Positions 45,659-56,349 of a stretch of DNA of 64,000 nt are shown one piece after another (the first letter of the stretch is position 1; each line of letters starts with the position of its first letter). The stretch is from Paramacrobiotus metropolitanus (lineage: Eukaryota; Tardigrada; Eutardigrada; Parachela; Macrobiotidae). A program made the translations under genes and the position numbers. The notes under the pieces are model-generated. The model saw only the letters and a program-made list of their open reading frames with translations, ran no database searches and had not been told where the DNA came from. The stretch lies in contig NW_026570288.1 of assembly GCF_019649055.1 (NCBI RefSeq), positions 731,614-795,613 on the forward strand, read 5' to 3'.

Positions 45659-46924
45659 TCAGACCACAATACAGAGCCAAATAAAAGGGCGACGCAGACC
45701 TGTTGAGTCTGCACTGCCAAAGTAATTAAGACAAGCTAAATTAATTATCAGTGTCAGTAGGGCTCGCAGCTCCTGAGTCTCGGTGGCCATGATAGCCATG
45801 CCCGCGTTTCCCGCATTCACCACAGACGTGCGAATAATAGCAGGAAGCAGATGACCGAGAGCAGTTGCCTTCTTGAAAGGCAAAGCAGCATGCAAACTTA
45901 TAGCGGGACATTTTGGCGCCACTGCGACCGCGAAAAGGCTGACCTTTGTCGCTTTGATCGGCGCCATGCTCTGTTCGGCGATTAATCGCATGAAAATGCT
46001 TGAACTGACAGTATTTCGTGCTTGGTAATCATTTAACGAAAACCCTTCGTTCTCAGCAGAATGTCGAAAGTCGGTTTCAAATTCAAGAACAGCCTCATCC
46101 GTAAAATTACAACGCATAGAAGCCAAGTATTCGTTATATTCGAGATGCTCCAGGAGCGTCTCTGCATACTGTCCAGACAGAGTTTTGCACAATTTAACCG
46201 CTGTTCGCCAGCTGTGAACGGAAAACTCATCCAGTGAAAGATCAAGAGGAGAAACATGCTTGCTTTTCGACCCTGGTTTAGGGCACGCCAGCTCATGCGG
46301 CCTCTGCAGTTTACGTGCTTCCGTTGGGAAGCAGTTAAAACTTTTGGCCATAAACTCAGACTTATCACTCTCAATTGAAATGACTGAAACAGAGCGGTGC
46401 AAGCATGCCGGCTTCAGATTATCATACTCACCCGCGGTAGCACTGCTGCGGGGAAGATTGACCTCTTTGCGGTCGGCGTGACCTTTGACTGCACGCTGGC
46501 CAGGACTGCCGTGCGGTGGGCTGGCTTCGCGGAAATAGGGAATTGGCTTGGGTGGCTTTTCCCGACCGCGGCCGCTGTTCTCGGCACGGATGAATCGCTC
46601 CAGGATGCAACGAACTCCTTCACGGCTTACAATATCCAGGTTACTGGGGAACTTGGAAGATTCTCCAAGGCACAACAGGGCAGACTTGCTGGATATCCCT
46701 TCGGCTTCCAGTTCACTCTGGCATTTCCTGTCCAACTTCAGTTCCACAACCACTTTGGCAATAGAATTGGTGTCATCCACAGGGAACATCCGAGGCTCTA
46801 GAAGCTGCAAAAGTGCGTTCTTGCCGTCGGTATCCCCATGAGAAATATCTAATCCAACACACAGTTCCCTCAACTTCTGAACGCTAAGCTTACGCAAAGC
46901 GGACTTTGACGCTGGCACTACCAT
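45659..46924 (-). CDS. SAP-domain protein, possibly from a mobile element
   Basis: A single open frame of 421 codons from ATG 46922-46924 (an upstream ATG at 46951 adds nine codons). Residues 6-45, SALRKLSVQKLRELCVGL..GKNALLQLL, fit a SAP DNA-binding helix pair. The middle is basic and Ser/Pro-rich. The segment SWRTAVKLCKTLSGQYAETL..LEFETDFRHSA resembles the LLxYxxx..FxxDFRxxA region of N-terminal ORFs found in tyrosine-recombinase-type mobile elements. No introns and no neighbouring transposase or integrase were found. A host SAP protein is the alternative. It splits array modules D and E, which supports insertion. Confidence 0.45.
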   Translation of the reverse strand: MVVPASKSALRKLSVQKLRELCVGLDISHGDTDGKNALLQLLEPRMFPVDDTNSIAKVVVELKLDRKCQSELEAEGISSKSALLCLGESSKFPSNLDIVSREGVRCILERFIRAENSGRGREKPPKPIPYFREASPPHGSPGQRAVKGHADRKEVNLPRSSATAGEYDNLKPACLHRSVSVISIESDKSEFMAKSFNCFPTEARKLQRPHELACPKPGSKSKHVSPLDLSLDEFSVHSWRTAVKLCKTLSGQYAETLLEHLEYNEYLASMRCNFTDEAVLEFETDFRHSAENEGFSLNDYQARNTVSSSIFMRLIAEQSMAPIKATKVSLFAVAVAPKCPAISLHAALPFKKATALGHLLPAIIRTSVVNAGNAGMAIMATETQELRALLTLIINLACLNYFGSADSTGLRRPFIWLCIVV

Positions 46925-47149
46925 GGCGTAAACAGATATGGGATTAACCAAAATTAGAAAAAAATATAAACTTCATCATTGCCGGACGCAGTGCCAAGTG
47001 TGGGTGCATACACTGCGAACAGCTATATATAGTACACGCTGACCATTGACCATCAAACCACTGAACAGACAGGACAGACCACAGCGCTCCACCCACCATC
47101 ACCAGGTCCAATAATATGCAGATTATTGGCATAATCTTTCCCGTCACCG

Positions 47150-47555
47150 GGCCTCAACCGCGGTGTGGCTTTTATTGACCCACGCAGGCTCAGGCTGGCC
47201 GGAGTAGCCAACATGCTTACACCATAGAAAAGGATAATACTGTACACAGTATTATCCTTTTCTATGCTTACACTGCTCATGATCAGACAGCCATTCAGTG
47301 CTGTGGTAGTGGTGCTTATTCCACCACGGCTAGGCGATTAACTCACCATATGGACAACCGCGAGTAGTCCCCACATGGATAACGTTCAAACTCGTGAGCT
47401 TGAACGTGGTCTATCTGTCCTAATATTTACATTCGCAGCAACATTCCATCTCATTATTAGACTAGTGACCTTTGCTATACCCGTAGAAAGATCCCGACTG
47501 TGAACAAGAAGATAAAAGCCCGAAGTGTCAAGGCAGATAGCCATTGAAATTTGAG
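47150..47555 (+). repeat. Array 5' module E (partial), with palindromic insertion
   Basis: Shared blocks: ttgacccacgcaggctcagg (47174), cagacagccattcagtgctg (47283), acctttgctatacccgtag, and exon-like 47487-47555 (donor /gtgagc). The acceptor has changed from cgcag to cgtag. Confidence 0.55.
47223..47265. mobile_element. 43-bp near-perfect palindrome flanked by an 8-bp duplication
   Basis: Arms atagaaaaggataatactgt and acagtattatccttttctat are exact mirror images around AC. GCTTACAC occurs on both sides (47215-47222 and 47266-47273). The other array modules lack it, so the empty site is known. Confidence 0.8.
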
Positions 47556-47615
47556 GTGAGCGAGGCGGAGAGTGAGTCTGCCAGGCAATGGTATTTGAAG
47601 GTCCGTTTTTAGCTA

Positions 47616-48089
47616 TTAAAGAGATGCAACAGCAGGCGTCCCAAGGGCAAAAAATGGCGCGCTTTGCTCCAGTTCCGATTTTTTTAATTTTGGAAGATTT
47701 TTAAGACTTTCTGCCGGAGGAGTGAACCCAGCCCTAACGACTGGCCTGGCCGTGTGAATGCAGCTGACGACGCTACTCTCGCTTTTTGCGTCACCCAGAA
47801 GTGTGTCGCTAACTAACTTCTTGATCACCCAGTACACCCTCTTGTGCGCCTTTCGGCAGCGTGCCGACGCTACTGTGTTCTACAAACACAATGGCTTCGT
47901 AAATTTTTGTTTTTCGACGTGAGCGAGAACGGTGTCAGCATACTGTGCAATGCGGCGATTCACCTCTAAAATCTCAACATCGACGACAGCTACAGCAGCG
48001 CCGCTCATTAGATTTGGACCTCTAATCGACCCGCGCTTTTTGACAGGCTTTTTAAAGAAACTTCTTGATTTCAGGGCAGAGATTGACAT
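47616..48089 (-). pseudogene. Possible coding remnant of unknown origin
   Basis: Two minus-strand stretches, 48089-47880 (MSISALKSRSFFKKP..NRRIAQYADTVLAHVEKQK) and 47837-47616 (..AGFTPPAESLKNLPKLKK), look protein-like in composition and lie end to end. No family recognised; chance remains possible. Confidence 0.2.
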
Positions 48090-48130
48090 TTTTTCCTGAC
48101 ATTTTTTCGTAAATGTTTTCAGGTATTCAG

Positions 48131-48212
48131 AAGTTGTTGTACAGGCCCCACCGCAAGACCAACGTCGAGCAGGCTCCCGATAAGACAATGGCCAGGCCGA
48201 AAAAGAAGGGAC
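48131..48212 (+). other. Candidate basic exon related to the module F exon
   Basis: The segment reads PHRKTNVEQAPDKTMARPKK and ends at donor G/gtaagt. It resembles PHRKAMSERAPDKIMDKLKR at the end of the module F exon (55621-55733). Whether it is translated is open. Confidence 0.35.
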
Positions 48213-48989
48213 GTAAGTCGACATCTAGGCCCATCCGACAGTAGCTTAAATTTCGGACAAATCAACTCTTGATATCAAAATCAGCTGTAACGTTTAAAAT
48301 TATTTTACAGAAGTATACTCACATAGGTCGTCAGACTAAGGTCACTTCTATGCGCTAGGAAATTTCATGGTGCATAGCACTTTCGTAAAAATTAATATGC
48401 GATAATTAGTAATACTTTATACTCAGTGGGCATGCATTGCTCAAGTGACAATATCAAGATTCAGATCTATATTGCCACGAATGGGATACACCAGAGCCGG
48501 CAAACTAGAAAAGACTGACCAAAACCAATATTATATTCTGAAAGCCCGTAGTCGAAAACCCGGCCAGATAGTATTCATTTCGTTCAAAACCTCTCCCGCT
48601 TCGAGCGCCAAAGCGGAAGGGTTGATTACCCTCACCAAAATGTAAATAAATTATTATAATAATAATTATCATCGTGGTATTTTTAACCAGTCAATGTTGC
48701 CACGTAAACCAAATAAAATATAGTTAAAAAAATGAAAGTATTTTCCACTAATTAAAATATCAGAATGAATAGCAGACCGTTATTACTTACGACAAGAACG
48801 CCTACATATGTATATATCTAAAGTTGTCTATCGTTAGACATATGTATATATCTAACGTTGTCATCGAGGACAATTTCTAAACAAGTGCCGGCCGAGCAGC
48901 AATCGCTACACTATCACTACTTGTGGTTGTCTGTTCAATCAGTGATAGACCCAACTCCCGCCACTGTTCAGTGCACAAACCCGTTATTA
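48213..48989. other. Spacer before the 51-bp minisatellite
   Basis: AT-rich. A direct repeat acatatgtatatatctaa occurs at 48804 and 48838. No gene. Confidence 0.4.
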
Positions 48990-50270
48990 GTTCAGCGAGT
49001 GACCAAAATACCACTATATTCTAGTTAAAATAGCCAGCAAAGTCAGTGAGTGACCGAACTACCACTACGGATAGTTATGTGAGCGGTTGACCGAGCTGTC
49101 ATCACTGTCCGATGAACAGAGCCCGGTAGGTGAGCGGGTGACCGAGCTGTCACTACTGTCCGGCGCAGAAAGTCCGTTAGGTGAGCGGGTGACCGAGCTA
49201 CCACTGCTGTCCGGCGCAGAAAGCCCGTTAGGTGTCGGGTGACCGAGCTACCACTGCTGTCCGGCGCAGAAAGCCCGTTAGGTGAGCGGGTGACCGAGCT
49301 ACCACTGCTGTCCGGCGCAGAAAGCCCGTTAGGCGAGCGAGTGACCGAGCTGTCACTACTGTCCAGTCTACAAAGCCCGTTAGGGAACAAGTTACCGAGC
49401 TACCACTACTGTCCGTGCACAGAGCCCGGTGAGTGAGCGGGTGACCGAGCTGTACTATTGTCTAATGTACAAAACCCGTTAGGGAGCGAGTAACTGAGCT
49501 ACCACTACTGTCCGGTGCAGAGAGCCCGGTAGATGAGCGAATGACCGAGCTGTCACTACTTTTCAGTGTAAAAAGCCTGTTCGGTGAACAAGCGACTGAG
49601 CTACCGCTACAGTCCGTGCACGGAACCGGGGAGGTGAGCGGGTGACCGCGCTACCACTGCTGTCCGGCGCAGAAAGCCCGTTAGGTGACACGAGTGACCG
49701 GGCTTTCACTACTATCCGGCGCAGAAAGCCCGTTAAGGAACGAGTGTCTGAGCAACCACCACCGTCCGTGCACAGAGCCCGGTAGGTGAGCGGGTGACCG
49801 AGGTGTCACTACTGCCAGTGTAGAAAGCCCGTTAGGGAACGAGTGACTGAGTTACCACTACTGTGCGTGCGCAGAGCCCGGTAGGTGAGCGTGTGACCAA
49901 GCTGTCACTACTGTGCACAAAGCCCGTTAGGGAGCGAGTGACTGAGCTACCGCTATTGTCCGGTGCAGAGAGCCGGGTGAGCGAGTGACCAAGCTGTCAT
50001 TATTGTACGGTGTAAATGAGTGACCGAACTACCATGCTACTGTCGCCCTTTAGGTTTACGAGTGACCGAGCTGCCATGCTACTGTCGAGTGCACAGAGTC
50101 CGTTAGGTGAGCAGGCGACCGAGCTACCACTACTGTGCGGCGAACGGAACCGGTTAGAAAAGCAAGTAATCGAGCAACCACTACTGACCGGACATATACC
50201 ACCGGGCACACACCACTTTCCAATGAAAAGAGCCAGTGAAGTGACGAGTCACAGAACTGGTGATCCAGTG
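48990..50270 (+). repeat. 51-bp minisatellite, about 24 units
   Basis: The consensus starts tgagcgggtgaccgagctac and continues with cactactgtccggcgcagaa, then agcccgttagg. The centre (49130-49390) is most regular; edges are diverged and some units are 45-60 bp. 51 is a multiple of three, so frames stay open on both strands over several units (GERVTELPLLSGAESPL on plus). Stops and length changes make a real protein unlikely. It sits upstream of array unit 4. Confidence 0.8.
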
Positions 50271-50685
50271 CACTATCACTGTTTCAAATTTCATATCTTA
50301 CAGATTGATATTTCGGCTTTCTTTTGGGTAGGGATATCGTAAAATTATCTGTATGTACAGCCAAAGGGAATGCTTTCAAGCTTGAGAGAATCATGAACTG
50401 ATTTTCATAGAAAATTCGTGTTTGCCCTATTGCATGTACCGATCATGTTTCGACGAAATATAGATGTTATTCTAATAAACATTTAATATTCATTTAAATT
50501 CAAATAAAATGGCTGTGAACCACAAGAAACGCGGAGGCGAAGCCGAGGCTGTTTCTTGTAAAATAAAAAAGTTACAGCTGACAGCAGTAAAAAGAAGGTA
50601 TTTTGCAATTAACTTGCCGCTCAAATGAGCATTTTACTCGTATTATGTAAAATAAATATTTATTTCACTCGTTGTGCATCTGCAG

Positions 50686-51668
50686 TGCCGACAGAATTGG
50701 TGATTATCATCATCGCTTGCTGCCTGATTTTCCTGGCCATCATATACTACTTGGTCCGGCGTTGGTGCAAGCGCCGCGAGAAGACCAGGGACGCCAAGAA
50801 GCGACTCAAAGACAAAGTCAGTCTAGAGAGAGTTCAAGTGTTGGACGGTGAATTTTATGTGCCGCAGAACCAACTGGTATCACCGTCGCGTAGTGGTATC
50901 CTGGCTCGCAAGAAGGTATTTTACGATGTAACGCTGGAGCATATCCAGCGTTTCGTAGAAACTTGAAGCTGCGTAGGTAGGAACAAGATACTGTATAAGG
51001 CCACCAGTGCAGCTACGATATTTAAAGGGTTATTAGAATCACGAAAACACCGGAACACAGACTCTTAGTTTATCACCCGTTTACATCATTGTCTTCTTTG
51101 CATTCGGCCACATCTAGCGGTCCTCATCCGGTTACCGGAGATATCCTCCTACGTATGACGTATGGACGGTGCACTCTAACATTGCAAGTGATGAAAGCGC
51201 GCAATCTGAAAACCGGTTACTGCGATCCATACTGCAAGGTGCAAGTTCTCCCTGGACAAGCGTACGTAGCCTTAAAGCAAAATTATGATACCGCAGTGTC
51301 ATTATTCGAAAGGGCACCACACCTCTGTGGGCACTATAGGGAATTCCCGTACCGCACGCGCTATATCCCGCACACTCTAAGTCCTGAATGGAAGGAAACT
51401 TTCACATTCGGGGCTATCCAGCCCACTGAAATTTTCGAGAAGAAAGTCGTTATCTCCGTATGGGACAGGAATCGGCTGTGGGCGGATAGTTTTCTTGGCG
51501 AGGTCATTGCGGATCTCACAGGTATACGTACATGCTAATCCAAACGACAAATAAAGCAGGTTTTAATGAGTTTGCGTTGATCTTTCGTCAGATCCGAACC
51601 ACCTGGATGGCATACGGCGCTGGTATCAGTTGGAAGAGCGGTGTGCCATGGAGACCGGCAAAATGTAG
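50686..51668 (+). CDS. Array unit 4: fused transmembrane-linker exon plus Fife-like C2
   Basis: Exon 50686-50915 (acceptor tctgcag, donor AAGAAG/gtattt) encodes a membrane segment (LVIIIIACCLIFLAIIYYLV), RRWCKRREKTRDAKKRLK, VSLERVQVLDG, then the Fife linker EFYVPQNQLVSPSRSGILAR. C2 exons: 51104-51261, 51340-51521, 51592-51668 (TAG). C2 motifs: HPVTGDILLRMTYG, GYCDPYCK (loop 1 shortened by four residues), SPEWKETFTF, WDRNRLWADSFLGEV, LDGIRRWYQLE. The AG before the first C2 exon is changed to AT (tttgcat/TCG), and the first C2 intron (51262-51339) is itself open in frame (78 bp). The upstream start exon is not fixed. It could be a gene with changed splicing or an early pseudogene. Confidence 0.5.
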
Positions 51669-52993
51669 CATTCGTCACATTACACTCCGGTGCTGCGTGG
51701 TTGGTAGTGTTACACTGGTTTGTAAGGAAAGTCGTATTCCTCTCCTACTTTTCATTATTGTGTATTGTACATGTTCCCAGTGTTAACGAATTTTTTTAAA
51801 TAATTGTAGTCTCCTAAATGTTTCGGAACTCCATTTTTACAACTTGGTTTACCGTAAAATTCGATTTTGTAAAGGAATGTTGAAAAGAGTCTGGTTTCTA
51901 CGTTTGCATATGACGAAAAAAAAGTAATTTCCGACGTTTTGTATCATTGAAACAATGTTCTGCTTGCGCATTACGGTTAACGTTTCTTTTTTGTTGCTTT
52001 AGGTGCGATAGCACTAATGGTTACTATGAAAAAACTTCGCCCACATTAGTACTGATTAGGCAGTTAATGAATGTATTTAAACCTTGGAGAAGCTGTAATG
52101 ATTGCGCGCTGAGCGGCATATGGCAGAGCACTTTATTGTTAGGTATGCCGGTGTTGCCGTTACAATACTCATAAACCTTCGGGAATCCTGCTGCATTCTT
52201 TGCTGCTTTCAGTCTGTAATGAACTAGGGTTTTACAGAGGCTGATTGTAAAACAGTGATACCCGCCAGGGTGCCACAGGAATTGACGGTCGACGAAGTGG
52301 CGGGTCACCTATCCGACTCTGATTATAGTGCTCGATCGCATTAAAGCTTACTATTATAAGCCGTTTCAACGAGCGTCTGATTGCCTCGCCAAATTTCGAT
52401 CGCTGTCTTAAACAAATTAATAACTAGTGTAAGCATAACTCAATAAAAACGAGCAAAGCTTGTCTTTTATTACGTGTAGTGCGGGTATATGTATAGCCGG
52501 CAGTCCGGTAAAATGGGATTAATGTCAGCGAATCTGATAACGACACTACTGTCTACAACAGCACATCAGTCTGGACCAATCCAGGGCACGGCGACCGCTT
52601 TAGTCGTTGGCAGTTCACTTGATTTCATGGCTAATTAACGTGAAAATTTGGCTAATTTGTTGTCTACATAAAACATATATTAGAAAAAAGTGTTTGGGGT
52701 TGCGCAAAAGCAAATTGTAGGTGTTGTACAATTTGCTTGCCCACGAATTTGGTCTCATATACCGGCAACCTTCCCTTAATAATGTCGATCAACGGTTCCA
52801 TAATGGGTGTACGTCATATCAGTTCTATATTTGTAGACGGGTGAACGTTATAATATTGTAGCGATAGTATTTGTACGAACGATAAGACCGCCCAGTTATG
52901 ATTCATTCCATCGCGTTATGAATTGTGTCCACTTTACCGGCCAGTTTCCATTCTCATGAATTTCTAGAATTCAGTCTTGACACTCGCTTGCTA
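51669..52993. other. 3' flank of unit 4 and spacer, no gene seen
   Basis: 51717-51790 is a copy of the array 3' flank (tggtttgtaaggaaagtcgt). Beyond about 51950 the sequence is unrelated to the other units. Confidence 0.4.
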
Positions 52994-53002
52994 CAGCTTG
53001 CA

Positions 53003-54076
53003 AGGCCTAAAATAGTGTCCATTAATGGACAAAGTGTCCATCATTGAAATATTTGTGTCCATCATTGCCGGCAAAAGTGTCCATCATTGTAAAATTCAAA
53101 AAAAAATATAAAAATTAAATAGGGGTATGACGATTAAAAAATAAATTTCTTGCCGGGTCAAAAAGAAACTGAGCAGACAGGCTGATTGTCCAAACCTTCA
53201 CAATTCAGGTATGCAGGCAGCCAGTGAAAGGCTTGGAAACTCTTCAATGAGCATGAGAATTAGGCGGCCTTTCATTTCATTTCACAAGGAGTTGTGCTGA
53301 TAGTACTATGCAACTGTGATAGTACTTTACATGATGAACAAAAAGTGCGAGAATAGCGTTCTACTGCAAGATCCGGGTGTAAAGCAGCAGTAAAAAGCAA
53401 GCCACTATCATTCATCAAGCTACGAAAGCAACCAGTTTCAGATTCACACCATTGCCGTAACTATATTTTCATCTGATACTCCTAAATAAAGAAAATCAAG
53501 TTTTGTTCGAGCTGCTGATTAATATATTAATTTTCTTTGATTCAGTTTGATACCGACGCCCTTTCAAACGTTTAGCCGGCTGTGCGGCTGTGGCTTAAAG
53601 AAAAATACCGCCGCCCGCGTGAAACGGCGCCTTCTTGTAATCAGGATTATTACCATGGCGTTTTTAAAAAACTTAAAACTTAAATTCACTCCTTGCATTT
53701 GCCGGGTTGTAATATGCAATGCTCTTGTTATTATGCAATGCAAGCTACTGCTTCGAGTTTTGAGCGCGCTTTATTAGTTGCAATTCTTTTAGTTTTAGTT
53801 TTTTTTCGGTTTTTAGTCTTTCCGTAGCTGCAAATGCAATAAAGTTCATTGCTTCACATAATAATATTATACCGGTATTCCTCACCCCAGATTGTACAAT
53901 GTACACGGTTTAAGCTAACCACGGAAATAAAGTGCAATCGACCAATTAACAATAACGGAATTACTTTAGTGCGAAAACACTTGCTAAAATCATGTAGCCC
54001 CCCTGAGGGGGGGGCTGAACGTCCCCCCTCAGGGGGGCGTCCATCATTGACTTTCCACTATTTTAGGCCCTGATGT
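53003..54076. mobile_element. Non-autonomous DNA element (1,074 bp) with 9-bp target duplication
   Basis: Inverted ends GGCCTAAAATAGTG (53005-53018) and CACTATTTTAGGCC (54056-54069 region), with tccatcattg repeats inside both. CAGCTTGCA flanks it at 52994-53002 and 54077-54085. Near the right end is a strong inverted pair ccccccTGAGGGGGG / CCCCCCTCAGGGGGG (about 53999-54040). No transposase seen. Confidence 0.7.
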
Positions 54077-54085
54077 CAGCTTGCA

Positions 54086-54844
54086 TCTACTTGATTGTTC
54101 CTCTTGCTGAAACTCTTGCCGTAAACCTTGCTCCGTTTCTTGAACGCCTTGGCATGAAACATGCTTTGAGTTACGTTGTTGCGTTTGACCGCTTGGGATG
54201 AACCTGTGTCATCCCAATCGGAGCCACCTGTGTAATTGAGTAACATCAGCAGTAGCGTCCCCGGCCAGCATCGTTGCCGGTCGTACCACCTTTCAACCTA
54301 ACAGCCGACAGATCGTGGTACGGTGGATTAACCAACCCACTAGAACAGCAGCCAGATAGACTGTTGTTACATGGCGCTCCTGTATTCGAACCAGTACTGT
54401 ACTAGCACCTGGACGCCTGCAGCCAACACCCGCGATTATCATACCATCGCCACTTCCCACACCAGCCTGCGGAAGTCCCGGAACGGATAGCATCGCCGTT
54501 TTGTGAGTGTTACAGCATCAGTTAAAGAAGTGAAACTGCATTTTCACCGTTGATATATTAATTACATCTAAGTTTTGCATTAATTCAACGATCGCTAACT
54601 TAATTATTTCATACTCGTATCATCGCTCCTGTTTTGTTGTCATCAGTTTTCGTGGCAAATGTTAACATACGGTACATAATATTCCGGTTATATTACTTGT
54701 TTGCGCTTTCGTTGACTGTTTCGTTGTTCACCGGCACCGCATTGCCGCCTTGCTCTCGTTCGCGCCAAAACTTTCTTGTGTATCGTAAACACCGCTCTGG
54801 ATGCTCTGAGAGCACAACATTAACTGTCATGGTCCACCAGTTCA
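54086..54844. other. Spacer, no gene seen
   Basis: No recognised feature; ORFs 54293-54493 (minus) and 54634-54885 (plus) look random. Confidence 0.4.
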
Positions 54845-55096
54845 ATGGAATCTCAGAAGATAAATTTGCAGTCTCAACTTGGTAAACTCACCAAGGCGCA
54901 GCTGCAAGACATCAGCAACAGTCTGAATGTCTACATTAACAGGAAAGTCTCTCGGTCAGGTTATGTTGATAAATTAACTTCCTACATGGGAAAGCACAAC
55001 ATTACTTTGCCGAATGAACATGTGAAGGTTGATTACACTGGAAAGCTCAGCGCGCCTTCACTGCCGATATTACACACAGATATTACACACAGATAG
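54845..55096 (+). CDS. Small SAP-like ORF
   Basis: 83 codons, MESQKINLQSQLGKLTKAQL then QDISNSLNVYINRKVSRSGY and VDKLTSYMGKHNI: a helix-turn-helix with LTKxxL..I..SLN....R..YVDKL, as in SAP domains. It is the second SAP-like reading in this array (the other is at 45659-46924). The 3' part is Pro-poor and short. Could be the start of a longer mobile-element ORF now lost. Confidence 0.35.
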   Translation: MESQKINLQSQLGKLTKAQLQDISNSLNVYINRKVSRSGYVDKLTSYMGKHNITLPNEHVKVDYTGKLSAPSLPILHTDITHR

Positions 55097-55209
55097 GCTG
55101 TTGTTACAATATAGAGAACTGCCCCTGTGTTATATAGTCTGCACTCTACAGGACAATTCGTTCTGTCATATACACGTAATAAAGGAATGAAGGTTATAAT
55201 ATAAGGGGG

Positions 55210-55733
55210 TTTTACTGTAGTAGGAAAGCGTTGCCAGCATAAATCTCCGGCTTGCTGGCACTGACTACATTTATTCCCGTCAGTGTGAGTCAGTCGAACT
55301 ACAGGCAGTCGTACATCCAGCCTGTTTCTGCCAGCGTATTATCGATCCATCGCCGCTCTTCCGCAAGGTGTTTGGCACTGCCTACTACTGAACCACGCAA
55401 GCTCGATTTAATCCGGGGCAGCTAGTAGATTGCCTGCTCACGCTGTCATTCGGTGTTGTGGTAGTGCTTAAATTCCACAATGACGATTGACTTCTTCCAT
55501 TGAGTCATCACCTGAGCAACGCGGAGCCTGATCGTGGTCCTTCCTGCCCCAGCGCATTCCCTACAAACGCAGTACCATATCTTCTCATTATCGGACTCTT
55601 GATCTCTGTAATAGTCCCAGCAAGCAACGGGAGATTGTGTACGAAAGGAAAAGGAAGTACCAAGGGCCGCACCGCAAGGCGATGAGCGAGCGCGCTCCCG
55701 ACAAAATAATGGATAAGCTAAAGCGGATGAAAT
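55210..55733 (+). promoter_or_regulatory. Array 5' module F
   Basis: Shared blocks ccagcgtattatcgatccat (55339), gtgttgtggtagtgcttaa (55453); exon-like 55621-55733 (acceptor tagtcccag/CAAGC, donor /gtaagt). The bases before it read LLIIGLLISVIVPASNG. Leads unit 5. Confidence 0.5.
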
Positions 55734-56349
55734 GTAAGTGAAGACCTAGACCGGAGCGAGATTTAAGGGGATTAACTGCGATGTTGGGGTACCCTGACAC
55801 TGATTTTTGAAAACGCCCAATCTTTTTTTAGTTTCTTTGCCGCAGCTCGCCGTATATTTGCAGATTCCTTTATGTTGAAGTTGAACATCATGCAAACATC
55901 AGTTGTTATGTTGCACGTATTACGGCGCGTTTTGCCTATCGTATCCCACAGTACTCTATGTAGGCATTCTGCCGCCTTCAACTTTGATAGACTTAATGCA
56001 ATATCAGTATGCTTACGTTGCTTTATGTATCTGGTGCGTACTCGTCAAGCATGCAGTATCCTGTGTTGGATTTCTTATGTTTATGTGTGTTATGTGTTCT
56101 TTCGTTTTTTCAGTAAAATACATATTGGATACACAGAAAACACTGAGGAAATACGGTGGTATACGGTAGTGAAAGAAAAAGGTAGTATCAAAAGGATGCA
56201 TACAGGAAATGTAAAGGATACTGTCAAGTGTCAGGATACGATGAGATACTGAGGATACATTTCCCAAAAAAAAGCCCCAAAAAATTTAACATGCATGAAC
56301 TTATCTAAATCTGTATAATACGAATAAATACGGTGCAACTAGGCTGTAG

